The position numbers and the translations under genes were made by a program. Of a stretch of DNA of 64,000 bases, positions 7,013-16,180 are shown piece by piece. The stretch is from Streptomyces sp. ADI96-02 (GTDB lineage: Bacteria > Actinomycetota > Actinomycetes > Streptomycetales > Streptomycetaceae). The stretch spans positions 5,687,401-5,751,400 of the forward strand of contig NZ_ML123034.1 in the NCBI RefSeq assembly GCF_003846185.1, read 5' to 3'. Position 1 is the first letter of the stretch, and every line of letters starts with the position of its first letter. Below the pieces are notes generated by a model. It saw nothing but the letters and a program-made list of their open reading frames with translations, was not told the DNA's origin and made no database searches.

Positions 7013-8704
7013 CTAAGCCGCCAACTCGGGCCGCGAAGCCCCGCCCGCTGGCTCCTCCTCGACCTCCTGGCCCTCATCGAAGCCCGGCTCAACGTCGTCG
7101 TCCGGCTCCACCTCCTCGGGCTCCTCGACGCCGCCCGTGTTGAACGGATCCCCAGCCGGAATCTGCTGCGCCTTGTCGTCCCGAATCCGCCGCACCTCCG
7201 CCAAGACCTCCGGCTCGTCCAGCTCAGGGCTCCGCATCTTCACCTTCATGTACGTGCTGATCGCCCCCGCCGACTCCAGCAGCGACAGCGAGCGCGCCGT
7301 CGCCTCCGGATCCGGCTGCACCGCCTGAGGCCACGACGCCGTCAACTCCGCCGCCGGGTCCACGCCCTTCGCCCCGCAGTGCGTCACGTCGACCATCGTC
7401 AGAGTCGTCAGATGCTCCAGCAGCGCCGGCCGCTGGTAGAGGATCTTCAAGCCCCGGGTCGTGAGGCTCTCCTCCTTCCGGGCCGCTACCTCCGTAGCCG
7501 TCACCGCCACCGCCCCCTCCTCGCCATACGACTGGGCGGAGTAGCCGGCCGACGCAAGGATTTGACGACGCAACGCCTTCGCAGTCCGCTCATGGTCATC
7601 AACACGGATCGCGAACTGAATCTCGGTGATCGAGTCCTTCAGAGAAGACTCGTCGCCCAGGAACCCGCTCACCGACACGAACAGCTCCCTATCCAGGTCG
7701 AACGAGGAACCACCACCCGGACCGCTGGTGTCGAGCATCTCCTGTGGCACCACCACCCGGGCCTTCCCCAGACGTAGGTCCCGCATCCAGGACGACCACG
7801 TCTCATCGAGCCCATCCATCATCGGCTCAATGCCCGCGAAGTCGGAGCGCCCCAGCGGGGCCGTGTCCGGCACCCCGTCCCACACACGGTTCGGGAGGAC
7901 GTTCGGCAGGTGCGTGATCAGCAGCCGGTCTATGCCCGTCGCCTGACGCCCCCGGCTGTCAGTGCGACTCGCCAGGAACTCGGACTCATGGTGGTCCGAG
8001 AACTCCATCAGCATGCCGAGCGTCGCGTGATCGCCCTTGTACACCCCGTACTCGATCAACCCAGGAGTGTGGTACTCCAAAAGCCGCCACACCCCACCAG
8101 CGTCATCCAGCGGCTCCAGCTCCCGCCACACCGTCGCCGCCGCCAGCATGCCCCACCGCCACTCGGGAACCACGGCGTTCGCGAGGATCACGTCCGACCA
8201 CGGGCGCGGGCGCAGCGTCGTGTCCCACACAGCCCGCAGATACACGTTGGACAGCCCGGCCGTCAGCTCGGCCGCCTCCCTCATCTTCGCGTGGCCCCTG
8301 TCGTCCAGGTACCGGCCGATCTGCGCCTGCGTCGACGCGGCCGTGGCCTTGTCCGTCGAGTCCACGTCGACCGTCACCGTGGGAACGTCCGACCACAGCA
8401 GGTTCGCGGACATCTCCGCAATGTCCCCGCCGATCGGGATATGGAGTTTCGCCGCCTGCTGCCCCGGCGACGGATCCTGCCCCCAGAACATGCGCAGCTC
8501 ATCACCACCGGTCGCGCGCCGCTTGTCGACGTCGAAGAACGCGCGCGCGATGCCGTTCCGGGTGTAGCTGGCCGGCCCGCCGTACACCTGCGCCAAATGT
8601 CCGGTGTCGCCCGCGTACCAGGCCCGCCACATGTCCATGTCGGCGTGCGGGATATTCAGCTTCGGCGGAGGCCAAGGGGTGTTCCCAGACGGAGGCAGCG
8701 GCAT
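7013..8704 (-). CDS. Phage portal protein (SPP1 gp6-like)
   Basis: The 563-residue product has the length and pattern of SPP1 gp6-type portals. It has an N-terminal YAGDTGHLAQVYGG, a beta-rich wing, a long helix pair, and a highly acidic C terminus (repeated EEPEEVEPDDDVEP). Portals form the dodecameric ring at the capsid vertex through which DNA is pumped and to which the tail connects. It lies 15 bases downstream of the large terminase, on the same strand. Last gene of the leftward packaging operon. Confidence 0.9.
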   Translation of the reverse strand: MPLPPSGNTPWPPPKLNIPHADMDMWRAWYAGDTGHLAQVYGGPASYTRNGIARAFFDVDKRRATGGDELRMFWGQDPSPGQQAAKLHIPIGGDIAEMSANLLWSDVPTVTVDVDSTDKATAASTQAQIGRYLDDRGHAKMREAAELTAGLSNVYLRAVWDTTLRPRPWSDVILANAVVPEWRWGMLAAATVWRELEPLDDAGGVWRLLEYHTPGLIEYGVYKGDHATLGMLMEFSDHHESEFLASRTDSRGRQATGIDRLLITHLPNVLPNRVWDGVPDTAPLGRSDFAGIEPMMDGLDETWSSWMRDLRLGKARVVVPQEMLDTSGPGGGSSFDLDRELFVSVSGFLGDESSLKDSITEIQFAIRVDDHERTAKALRRQILASAGYSAQSYGEEGAVAVTATEVAARKEESLTTRGLKILYQRPALLEHLTTLTMVDVTHCGAKGVDPAAELTASWPQAVQPDPEATARSLSLLESAGAISTYMKVKMRSPELDEPEVLAEVRRIRDDKAQQIPAGDPFNTGGVEEPEEVEPDDDVEPGFDEGQEVEEEPAGGASRPELAA

Positions 8705-8719
8705 GACAGATCCTTTCGG

Positions 8720-9976
8720 TCAGGCGGCCAGGGCGAGCTGGCGCTGCCACAGGGCACGGGTCGTGAATAGGGCATAGCGGGCCGAGTCGATTCCATGATC
8801 GGCAACCTTGATCGGGCGGTCCTCGCCCTTCTCGGCCGCCTTGTCGTCCCAGGCGTAGCCGGGCATCTCGCCGATCAGGGCCCTGCACGATGCGTGGACG
8901 AGGAGCCTCCCGGATGCCAAGAGGCTTGCCATCGTGCGGATGCCGTCCAAGACGTCGTTCTTCGCTGGCGTCGGCGTCAGCTTGTCCCGGCGCAGCTGCG
9001 CACTGAAGCTCGCCGCGGACGGGTCCACCGTCACGAACTGCGGACGCACCGGACCAATCCCCGGCACGTCACCAAGCCAGCCACGCATCCGCTCCGAGTA
9101 CTCGGCATCCGTCAACTGGCGGCGCTGGTGCCGTCCGTCGTACCGCCACTCCGACGCCACATACAGGCGCCGATCCGTTCCCAGCCCCAGCAGCGTCGCG
9201 TGGAACGGGTTACTCGTTCCATAGTCAACGCCCACAGAGAGCCAGCGATGCATTCGCGGCAGGGCGTCGACAACATGGCGTTCGTCATCCCACATATCGA
9301 ATACGGCACCCTCGGCGGCAATCCACTTGCCCTCGATAAACCGCTTAAAGAAGAGCGTGCCTTCCCCGTACTCAGCCTTAATCGACTCCGTGTATTCGAG
9401 AGTGAGAGACGGGTTGTCGTCGAGTGTGAAGTGCCAGTGCCCGATGCCCAGCTCAAGAGCTCGATCGATGAAGTCGCGCTTCAACCAGTGCGCAGAGCTA
9501 TCAGGGTTCGTTGTGCCAAGCAGGCGGGCGCCCGGCACAGAGAGCCGGCCGAGGAGCTGCTTGAAGAACGCCTCCGGAAGGAGAGTGATCTCGTCCGCCA
9601 CGGCCAGGCACACGCTGGCCCCACGTAGCCTCCCCTCTGCCCGGGCATCCGATGCGCCAATGAGGTGCACGGTGCGCCCCAGGATGACCGCAGTCGTCGA
9701 CCCTCTGGTGTGAACCACCTGTAGGGACAGCGCTCCAAAAATTGCGGGGTCCTGGAGCGGCTCAATAAGGTTCCGCTCGATCGTCTGAAGCGATCGGCCC
9801 GCAATGATCACAAGGCCCGTAGACGGAGCCACAGAAAGAGCAATCAGGAAGGCGACCAGGGAGGCGATCGTCTTACCTGAACGAATCGCCCCCGACCAGA
9901 TCGCAATCCGGTGCCGTGCAGACTGTGCAATAGAGCGCAGCTGCTTACGCGACATCGGAAGCGACGACAGGTTCAC
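8720..9976 (-). CDS. terL: Terminase large subunit (ATPase-nuclease)
   Basis: Walker A is SGAIRSGKT at about residues 28-36; a Walker B-like CLAVADEITLL follows near residue 130. The RNase H-type nuclease half contains SVGVDYGTSNPF and the late DHGIDSARYALF, whose aspartates are candidate metal ligands. Length (418 aa) fits PBSX-type large terminases. I chose GTG 9976, five bases after GGAGG; an in-frame GTG at 9982 overlaps that site. The gene overlaps the end of the upstream HNH gene by about 30 bases. Confidence 0.92.
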   Translation of the reverse strand: MNLSSLPMSRKQLRSIAQSARHRIAIWSGAIRSGKTIASLVAFLIALSVAPSTGLVIIAGRSLQTIERNLIEPLQDPAIFGALSLQVVHTRGSTTAVILGRTVHLIGASDARAEGRLRGASVCLAVADEITLLPEAFFKQLLGRLSVPGARLLGTTNPDSSAHWLKRDFIDRALELGIGHWHFTLDDNPSLTLEYTESIKAEYGEGTLFFKRFIEGKWIAAEGAVFDMWDDERHVVDALPRMHRWLSVGVDYGTSNPFHATLLGLGTDRRLYVASEWRYDGRHQRRQLTDAEYSERMRGWLGDVPGIGPVRPQFVTVDPSAASFSAQLRRDKLTPTPAKNDVLDGIRTMASLLASGRLLVHASCRALIGEMPGYAWDDKAAEKGEDRPIKVADHGIDSARYALFTTRALWQRQLALAA

Positions 9977-11150
9977 GACCACCTCCGCTCACCAACTGGA
10001 ACCAGGTTCCACAGCGGGCCCACTTGGACTTGTTGCAGGCCTCGCAGGCTCGCACCAAGTTCCACCAGTGATCCGTGCCCCCCTTGGCGAGAGGGAAGAA
10101 GTGGTCAACGCTTACGGCTTCCCTCCCACAGTAGAAGCACGGGTCGTTTGCAATGGCGCGACGATAGTCAGCAGACAAGGCTCGATCGAGAGCGTCCATG
10201 TTCGCGTCCACGCGTTGGCGACGGCGATGCGTCCTTGCGTAGTACTCCTCGCGGTTAGCGAGGTAGTGCTCCCGCATCCGGGCGTTGCGCTCAGCTCTGT
10301 TATTCAGGTGGTACGCCGCAGCCCAGTGGCGTTGGCACAACCCCTTCCTCTCGGACCCGAGTTCGCACCCGTTGTGGCTGCAAGTCAAGGACTGTTGTGG
10401 GGTCCAGATTCGAAGCACCGTGCGAGGGTCGCCGTGTCTCTTCCAGCGCGTGTAGTGCGTGGTGCACATCTCGCGCCGGTCGACCTGCTTGCCGCAGCCA
10501 TCCACTGTGCATCCGCGATCCGCATGGACTGCCTTGACCGGGTCTGCGGTGCTGCCGGTCCTTCGGAGTCGCATGTAGTGCTTCCGGCAGAGTCCCTTCC
10601 CGACTGTCAGTTCGGACCCACAGTCGTCTACGGTGCAGACCGCAGGCTGGCGCTCGGGCTCCCAGAGCGGATCACCGTGCGCCGCCCAGCGCTGGTAGTG
10701 CATTCCACACCAACCGCGCTTCAGGTTGTCGCCGCGGTCGCAGCCATGCACTTGGCACTCGGTCGTAACGCCGCGGGCCTCGATGGGGATGTCGGCACGC
10801 ACATCTCCGTAGGTCCGGACGCGGGCGTAATGCGCTGCACACAGGCCGCGGACGAGTCGACCGCCCTTTGAGCAGGTGTCGACTCGGCAGCTTGCGCTGC
10901 TTGCCGACCTAGCTGGGAGGTCAAGAGAGCCGTGGAGGCGCATCCGCCGGTAGTGCATGTGGCACCAACCGTGACCACCCTTTGCGGGGGTCGAACAGTC
11001 TTCGACTGAACACTTCAGGTCGGAAGCCTTGACGTGGACCGGGAGATCGGTGCCCCCGTATTTCTTCACGCGCTGGTAGTGCATCGTGCACAGGTTTCGG
11101 GCACGGGCGGGCTTGGCGCATTCGGGCACGTCGCAGGTACGCTTGGTCAT
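9945..11150 (-). CDS. HNH endonuclease with N-terminal array of seven zinc-finger-like repeats
   Basis: ATG 11150 follows GAGGAG. The N-terminal two-thirds is a tandem array of about seven modules of the form C-x4-C...GLC-x2-HY-x-R...G, for example CDVPECAKPARARNLCTMHY and CTVDDCGSELTVGKGLCRKHY-type units. After a basic helix comes one HNH domain: CFYCGREAVSVDHFFPLAKG, then NLVRACEACNKSKW, with two CxxC pairs. The array probably reads DNA and the HNH cuts it. It sits between the two terminase genes, a known place for phage HNH genes that assist packaging or home. It has its own 125-bp upstream gap, suggesting independent acquisition. Confidence 0.85.
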   Translation of the reverse strand: MTKRTCDVPECAKPARARNLCTMHYQRVKKYGGTDLPVHVKASDLKCSVEDCSTPAKGGHGWCHMHYRRMRLHGSLDLPARSASSASCRVDTCSKGGRLVRGLCAAHYARVRTYGDVRADIPIEARGVTTECQVHGCDRGDNLKRGWCGMHYQRWAAHGDPLWEPERQPAVCTVDDCGSELTVGKGLCRKHYMRLRRTGSTADPVKAVHADRGCTVDGCGKQVDRREMCTTHYTRWKRHGDPRTVLRIWTPQQSLTCSHNGCELGSERKGLCQRHWAAAYHLNNRAERNARMREHYLANREEYYARTHRRRQRVDANMDALDRALSADYRRAIANDPCFYCGREAVSVDHFFPLAKGGTDHWWNLVRACEACNKSKWARCGTWFQLVSGGGREPVVASDVA

Positions 11151-11275
11151 GTCGGCACTCCTCGTAAGTGTCGGCCGCGCCCCCGGACGGTTCCAGCCGT
11201 CGCGGGGGTCCTGTATGTAGCTTGACCTGCTAATTCTACCAATTTTGGGGCGACTTGGGGCTGTCGCGAGCCTCG

Positions 11276-11797
11276 TCACTGCTCGCTCTCAAGGGGTGTT
11301 TCGTCGGGCTGGTTGGCGATCTCTGCGATGCCCTGGGCGAGCTTCCCGAGCATCGACTTGGCGTCATCCGCTCCGCTACCACTACTCTCCGCCGGTGCGA
11401 GCTTGAGTGACTTGTCGATGGCTATACCGGCGGTGCTCATGAGGGAGCGTTTATCGGCGGGCGGCGGCTCGTCGACGGGCTCGCTGTTGTAGATGTTCTG
11501 CGCCCCGCCGAAGGCGTAAACGACGGTCGGCTCCCACAGCTTCTTCCGCAGGCGTTCGGCGTCGCTGGTGAGCTGTTCGGCGAGGATGCTGCGCCGCTCG
11601 GCAAGGTCGGCGAGCCGCGCGGCTGTGGCGGCTTCGATGCGCGACCGGTCGAAGGTCACGCCGAGGTGTTCGGCGGTGCGGGAGACGACTGCGGCGGTGA
11701 GCCCCATTTCGCGGCAGATCGCGTTCCGGCCGAGCCCTTCCGTGTGGAGTTCGAGGAACCGCTCGAACTTGTCCTCGCCCATGGTCCCTTTAGGCAT
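11276..11797 (-). CDS. terS: Terminase small subunit (HTH DNA-recognition protein)
   Basis: The 173-residue protein starts MPKGTMGEDKFERFLELHTE, followed by a helix-turn-helix (GRNAICREMGLTAAVVSRTA) and a long helical segment (ATAARLADLAERRSILAEQ), the layout of actinophage small terminases. The C terminus is acidic. ATG 11797 overlaps the stop of the upstream minor head gene (TGATG). Expected role: recognise the packaging start and load the large subunit. Confidence 0.8.
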   Translation of the reverse strand: MPKGTMGEDKFERFLELHTEGLGRNAICREMGLTAAVVSRTAEHLGVTFDRSRIEAATAARLADLAERRSILAEQLTSDAERLRKKLWEPTVVYAFGGAQNIYNSEPVDEPPPADKRSLMSTAGIAIDKSLKLAPAESSGSGADDAKSMLGKLAQGIAEIANQPDETPLESEQ

Positions 11798-12666
11798 CAG
11801 GCCCTCCGTTCTGCTTGCGCGTACTGGCGTAGGAGTCGCGGCAACGCCGTGCCGTCGACGGTCCAGGTGGGGGCGTAGGGGATGGTCCAGCACCTGCAGG
11901 ACGGGTGCAGCGGGGGCCCTTTGAGGGCGGTGGCGAACACGGTGCGTCGCGGGTCGAGGGAGAGGGCGGCAGGAAACCGTCGGCCGGCGGCGACGCTGCG
12001 TCCGGCGTAGGCGGCACATGCAGCGCAGGCGCCGGGTTCGGCGACCCATAGGAGCCGGGTGGTGGGCCCGATGGCGCGGGCGACTGCAGCAGCGGCGTGT
12101 GCGGCGGCGCTGGTGACGGCGACGGCGGCATGGCGGGCGATGCGGGTGACGGCGCGCCGGGCCCGGTTGAACACCCCTGTGACGCCTGCGAATCCGAGGG
12201 CGGTGAGGCTGGCCGCGGTAAGGAGCGCCAGCGCGTGGTGGTGCTCCTCGTCGACAGCGGCGGGTACGGCGTCTGCTGCGGCGGCGGCCTCGGGGCCGAT
12301 GACGGGCTGGACCGGTGGCGACGGGGCTTCCCGCATCGCGGCGGCGAGCGCGGACGCTTGCCGGGTACTGAGCTGCGCCGAGTTGAAGGCGGCGATGCGG
12401 ATGCTGTCGGCCGCCAGCTTGCCCTTGCCGCGGAACGCTTCGGTCAGCAGCTGCTTGATAGCGGCGATGAGCCGGTCCAGGGCGCTGGGTGACGGGAGGG
12501 TTTGCCGGTCGGTGGCGTGGAGCCATTGCCGGGTGGCTACCTGCTGGGCGCCGGTGAGCGCGCGGGCGAGGGGGGCTGCTGCGTCGTGGGCGGCTTGCTG
12601 TTCGATGCGGCGGAGTGCGGCGGGGAGTTGCCGTGCCGTGTCGGCTATACGGTTGCTGCTGACCAT
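11797..12666 (-). CDS. Phage minor head protein, Mu gpF-like domain
   Basis: The C-terminal part has the MuF-type metal-binding pattern: LWVAEPGACAACAAYAG, then LHPSCRCWTIP. The N-terminal two-thirds is helical and alanine-rich. ATG 12666, GTG 12669 or GTG 12672 could start translation; the AAGGGGG site at 12676-12682 best fits the first two. MuF proteins attach near the portal inside the head. Here the gene is first in the leftward packaging operon, upstream of terS, instead of following the portal. Confidence 0.8.
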   Translation of the reverse strand: MVSSNRIADTARQLPAALRRIEQQAAHDAAAPLARALTGAQQVATRQWLHATDRQTLPSPSALDRLIAAIKQLLTEAFRGKGKLAADSIRIAAFNSAQLSTRQASALAAAMREAPSPPVQPVIGPEAAAAADAVPAAVDEEHHHALALLTAASLTALGFAGVTGVFNRARRAVTRIARHAAVAVTSAAAHAAAAVARAIGPTTRLLWVAEPGACAACAAYAGRSVAAGRRFPAALSLDPRRTVFATALKGPPLHPSCRCWTIPYAPTWTVDGTALPRLLRQYAQAERRA

Positions 12667-12685
12667 CACCACCCACCCCCTTGAT

Positions 12686-12757
12686 CCTTGGATTCTAAGG
12701 ACATCTTGCGCTATGGCCTTTGATTGTGCAGCATTGTGGTGGGTTCAGGGTTAACAT
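12686..12757. promoter_or_regulatory. Divergent control region between packaging and morphogenesis operons
   Basis: About 156 bases separate the leftward minor head gene from the rightward scaffold gene. It holds CCTTGGATTCTAAGG (12686-12700), itself a partial palindrome, and a CCTTTGATT half-copy at 12717-12725. Very similar 15-mers sit at 33643 and (inverted) 33675 before the amidase and XRE genes. TAACAT (12752-12757) is a possible -10. Operator function is inferred from recurrence. Confidence 0.5.
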
Positions 12758-12822
12758 CTGGGCTAACACGCCAGCGGACAAGGCGCCGCCGACGCGTGTA
12801 GGCCGCCCAAGGAGGCACCGAG

Positions 12823-13596
12823 ATGAGCACCCCCGCCCCCGCCACACCCGAGGGAACGACACCGGACCCCGGCACCCAGCCGGCCACCCCGCCTGCACCC
12901 CCGGCCGCACCGACTCCGCCAGAGTCGGCCGCACCCACCACCGAACCGGTAGAGCCCGCCACCGAACCCAAGGGGAAGTCCCCGACGTTCGAAGGCGACT
13001 TCGACCCGGCCAAGTTCCAGAAGCTCGTCGAGAACCTCCGTGGTGACGTCGAAGCCGAGAAGGCCAAGCGAACCGCCGCAGAGAAGAAAGCCGCAGACGA
13101 TCAGGCCGCCTTCATGAAGAAGGTCGCCGGAGCGTTCGGCATCGAGACCGACGAGCAGAAGCCGCCCACCCCTGAAGAGCTCAGCGCGCAGCTGGCTGAG
13201 GCGCAGACCCGGACCAAGGCGTCCGACGATCGCGCCCGCCAGACGCAGGTGGAGCTCGCCGTCTACAAGACGGCCGGGAAGCACGGCGGCGACCCCGACG
13301 CACTCCTCGACTCACGCTCCTTCGCCAAGGCCATCGAAAAGCTCGACCCGTTCGACGACGGGTTCGGTGAAGCGGTCGCCAAGGCGGTGAAGGCGGCAGT
13401 CGACAGCAACTCCAAGCTCGCGGCCAAGGCGCCGAAGCGGGAGCCGGAGCCCACCCCCGCAGGTGGCGCACCGATGGACGGGGCCGGGAACGGCAAGCGG
13501 CAGCTGGGTGCAGCGGACGTGGCGCGCATGACCGCCGAAGAGATCACCAAGGCCGTGCAGGAGGGAAGGCTCAACGCCTACCTCGGCAGCGGCTGA
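12823..13596 (+). CDS. Capsid scaffolding protein
   Basis: ATG 12823 follows a strong AAGGAGG. The 257-residue product has a Pro/Ala/Thr-rich N terminus (about 45 residues), a long charged coiled coil (residues about 70-170, rich in EKAKRTAAEKKAADDQ), and a C-terminal helical segment with MTAEEITKAVQEGRL. This architecture, directly before the major capsid gene, is that of DUF4355-like scaffolds, which guide capsid assembly and then leave. Confidence 0.82.
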   Translation: MSTPAPATPEGTTPDPGTQPATPPAPPAAPTPPESAAPTTEPVEPATEPKGKSPTFEGDFDPAKFQKLVENLRGDVEAEKAKRTAAEKKAADDQAAFMKKVAGAFGIETDEQKPPTPEELSAQLAEAQTRTKASDDRARQTQVELAVYKTAGKHGGDPDALLDSRSFAKAIEKLDPFDDGFGEAVAKAVKAAVDSNSKLAAKAPKREPEPTPAGGAPMDGAGNGKRQLGAADVARMTAEEITKAVQEGRLNAYLGSG

Positions 13597-13616
13597 TGCC
13601 TCCCTAGGAGCCTCCG

Positions 13617-14468
13617 TTGTCCATCAACAACTTCAAGCCCGAGATCTGGTCGGCGCAGCTGCTGACCGCCCTCCGCGCCTCCCTCGTCTACGCCCAGCCG
13701 CAGCTCGTCAACACCAACTACGAGGGCGAGATCTCCTCGCGCGGCCAGTCGCTGCACATCACCACCATCGGCGACCCGACGATCTTCGACTATGACGCGG
13801 GCGACACCCTCAACTACGAGGACGTCGAGACCGCAGGCGTGGACCTGGTCATCGACCAGGGCAAGGCGTTCGCCTTCAAGCTCGACGACGTCGACAAGGC
13901 GCAGGCCCTCGTCAACCCCATGGGGCAGATGGCGCAGAACGCCGCCTACGGCCTCCGGGACCGGGCCGACGCCTACGTCGCCTCCCTGTACACCGGGGTG
14001 GCCAGTGCGAACACCGTCGGGTCGACCGGCTCCCCGATCTCTCTGAGCACCGCCACGGACGCCTACGACAAGGTCCTCGTGCCGCTCCGCACCAAGCTCG
14101 ACCGGGCCAACGTCCCCACCGAGGGCAGGTACTTCGTCGGGTCCCCGGAATTCGAGGGCGCCCTCCTCCGCGACGACCGCTTCGTCCGCGTCGACGCCTC
14201 CGGTGGCGAGCAGGGCCTCCGCAACGGCATGACCGGCCGGGCCGCCGGCTTCGACATCCTGAAGTCGAACAACACCCCCAACCCGACCGGCAACGTGCAG
14301 GTCATGCAGGCCGGCTACCCGGGTGCGATCACCTACGCCGAGCAGATCCTGGAGACCGAGGCGCTGCGCCTCCAGTCGACGATCGCCGACGCGATCCGTG
14401 GTCTCCACGTGTACGGCGCGAAGCTCCTGCGGCCCACCGGGATCGCGGTCGCCTTCGTCACTCCGTGA
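13617..14468 (+). CDS. Major capsid protein
   Basis: The start codon is TTG (13617), nine bases after CTAGGAG. The 283-residue protein begins MSINNFKPEIWSAQLLTAL and contains YEGEISSRGQSLHI and FDYDAGDTLNYEDVETAGV, with a KLDDVDKAQ segment. These are features of the P22 coat protein-like/HK97-fold capsid proteins common in Streptomyces phages. No cleavable prohead protease or N-terminal delta domain is seen, fitting a separate scaffold. Position after scaffold supports the call. Confidence 0.88.
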   Translation: MSINNFKPEIWSAQLLTALRASLVYAQPQLVNTNYEGEISSRGQSLHITTIGDPTIFDYDAGDTLNYEDVETAGVDLVIDQGKAFAFKLDDVDKAQALVNPMGQMAQNAAYGLRDRADAYVASLYTGVASANTVGSTGSPISLSTATDAYDKVLVPLRTKLDRANVPTEGRYFVGSPEFEGALLRDDRFVRVDASGGEQGLRNGMTGRAAGFDILKSNNTPNPTGNVQVMQAGYPGAITYAEQILETEALRLQSTIADAIRGLHVYGAKLLRPTGIAVAFVTP

Positions 14469-14500
14469 TCCGTCGACCCATCTGACCTGGGAGTTTCCCC

Positions 14501-14878
14501 ATGCCTCGCACCGCAGTTCCGTACACCCAGTTCGTTCCGAACGGCCACCTGACCGACGTCGCCGGAACCACGATCGATTCCACGCTCGTGACCAACGGCG
14601 TAGTCATCAACGACGTCGACCCCGAGCGCACCCTCATCCGCGTCACGAACACCGCCGGGGCTACGAAGGCCATCACCGTGAAGGCGGGCACCGGCACGCA
14701 GTCGTGGATGGCTGGGCAGGGCGATTCCGTGACGACCGCAGCGGCAACCAGCGGTGTGGAGTGGCTCGGCCCGTTCACTTCCGCCCGGTTCCAGCAGCGC
14801 GGTTCGAAGCTCTTCGTCGACTTCGCCAGCGGCACCACCGGCACGATCACGGTGTTCAAGCTCCCGAAGGCGTACTGA
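14501..14878 (+). CDS. Putative head decoration protein
   Basis: A 125-residue beta-rich protein (TLIRVTNTAGATKAITVKAG, then FVDFASGTTGTITVFKL) directly after the major capsid gene. Size and position match capsid decoration proteins of siphophages; there is no diagnostic motif, so the role is inferred from synteny. Confidence 0.6.
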   Translation: MPRTAVPYTQFVPNGHLTDVAGTTIDSTLVTNGVVINDVDPERTLIRVTNTAGATKAITVKAGTGTQSWMAGQGDSVTTAAATSGVEWLGPFTSARFQQRGSKLFVDFASGTTGTITVFKLPKAY

Positions 14879-14879
14879 C

Positions 14880-15467
14880 ATGGGGCGCCGCGAGTACATC
14901 GGCACAGGTGGGCTTCGGCTCCACCTGGACGACCCGCCGACCGGGGAGATGGCCAAGCAGGTCGCCCGCGGCCACCTGGTCCCCGTCTCCGGGAGCGCCC
15001 CAGACGTCCCGGACGGCGACAAGTCGCTCGTCGTCGTGGACGGGGCTGAGGCGACCACGGCGGACCGTATCGGTACGAAGCCCCCGGTGGGCGAGAAGCC
15101 GGGCGACGACGGTACGGCGAAGGAGTGGGCGACCTACGCGGTCACCCTCGGCCTCCTCGCCGACCACGCCTACTCCCTCACGCTCACCCAGCTTCAGGAG
15201 TGGGTGACCGCCCACGAGAAGGGGCTCGGCGAGGGCACCCCGGCGCCGGTTCCGAACCTGGATCCGGAGTCGCCGGCCACACCCGCCACCGAGGTGCCGG
15301 ACCGGCCTGCGGCGAACGCGAAGGTCGCCGACTGGCGGGAGTACGCCATCGCCCTGGGCATGGACCCGGACCAGGCGAAGGACGCCACCAAGTCCGACTG
15401 CCAGGACTACGCCCAGGTCGTCGAGGACTCCCGCGAGTCCGCCGTAGACCCCGAGGGCCAGGAGTAG
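14880..15467 (+). CDS. Structural hypothetical protein with two LEM/Rho-N-like repeats, 195 aa
   Basis: ATG 14880 overlaps the previous stop region. Two similar helical motifs are visible: WATYAVTLGLLADHAYSL (about residue 82) and WREYAIALGMDPDQAKDAT (about residue 155), joined by a proline-rich linker. Such short helix pairs bind nucleic acid or protein in other families. Position among head genes suggests a virion or head-completion role. Confidence 0.6.
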   Translation: MGRREYIGTGGLRLHLDDPPTGEMAKQVARGHLVPVSGSAPDVPDGDKSLVVVDGAEATTADRIGTKPPVGEKPGDDGTAKEWATYAVTLGLLADHAYSLTLTQLQEWVTAHEKGLGEGTPAPVPNLDPESPATPATEVPDRPAANAKVADWREYAIALGMDPDQAKDATKSDCQDYAQVVEDSRESAVDPEGQE

Positions 15468-15470
15468 CCG

Positions 15471-15842
15471 GTGCCCTACGCGACTGTCCCCGATCTCGCG
15501 GCGTGGCTGGCCCCCGAGCCGGCCCCGTCGAACGCTGTGCGCCTGTTGACGTTGGCGTCGCAGCGTGTCGACCGTGCCCTGCTCGGGGCGTGGTATGACC
15601 GCGACGACGCCGAGGTGCTGGAGGTGCTGCGGCAGGCGACGGTCCAGCAGGTGCATTGGATGCTGGAGCGCGGTGACGAGACCGAGGCCGAGTCGGATCT
15701 TCAGTCGATGTCGACGGGGCAACGGTCTTTCTCGAAGCGGGCGCTCCGGGATGGGGAGCAGCCTCAGCGGCTCGCCTCGGCCGTGGGTGACCTGCTGCGC
15801 ACCTGCGGCTTGTTCCGGTTCGATCCGCTGGTGGTGGGCTGA
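15471..15842 (+). CDS. Head-tail connector protein (gp6-like)
   Basis: GTG 15471 starts a 123-residue mostly helical protein: YATVPDLAAWL, then LLTLASQRVDRALLG, and later RQATVQQVHWMLER. This is the pattern of HK97 gp6/SPP1 gp15-type head-completion adaptors that dock on the portal. Located after capsid genes and before the stopper gene, as expected. Confidence 0.75.
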   Translation: MPYATVPDLAAWLAPEPAPSNAVRLLTLASQRVDRALLGAWYDRDDAEVLEVLRQATVQQVHWMLERGDETEAESDLQSMSTGQRSFSKRALRDGEQPQRLASAVGDLLRTCGLFRFDPLVVG

Positions 15843-16180
15843 TGCCGGGCCCCATCGGACGCCAGACGGTTGTGCTCGTTGACGCACCGCTGGTCAACGG
15901 GGACTACAACACTGAGGTTCGGGACTGGGCGCACGTCACTCGTACCCCCGTGTACGGGTGCACCGTCGACTATGTGTCGTCGTCGGAGGCCCATGAGGCG
16001 CGCGACCAGACGGTCACAGCCGCCCAGTTGGATATGCCGCGCCGCGCCCCCCGGGTGTCGGAGTGGTCCCGGGTCGAGTGGGACGGCCGCACCTGGGAGG
16101 TCGACGGGGTGCCTCGTGACGTTCAGGAGGCCGGTCCGCTGTCGGGGCAGACGGTGCGGCTGCTGGAGGTGGCCGGATGA
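15842..16180 (+). CDS. Head-tail joining (stopper) protein
   Basis: The 112-residue beta-rich protein contains WSRVEWDGRTWEVDGVPRD, typical of the head-closure/stopper family where a small beta barrel seals the connector. It overlaps the previous stop (TGATG) and the next start (ATGA). Assignment rests on position plus this motif. Confidence 0.65.
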   Translation: MPGPIGRQTVVLVDAPLVNGDYNTEVRDWAHVTRTPVYGCTVDYVSSSEAHEARDQTVTAAQLDMPRRAPRVSEWSRVEWDGRTWEVDGVPRDVQEAGPLSGQTVRLLEVAG

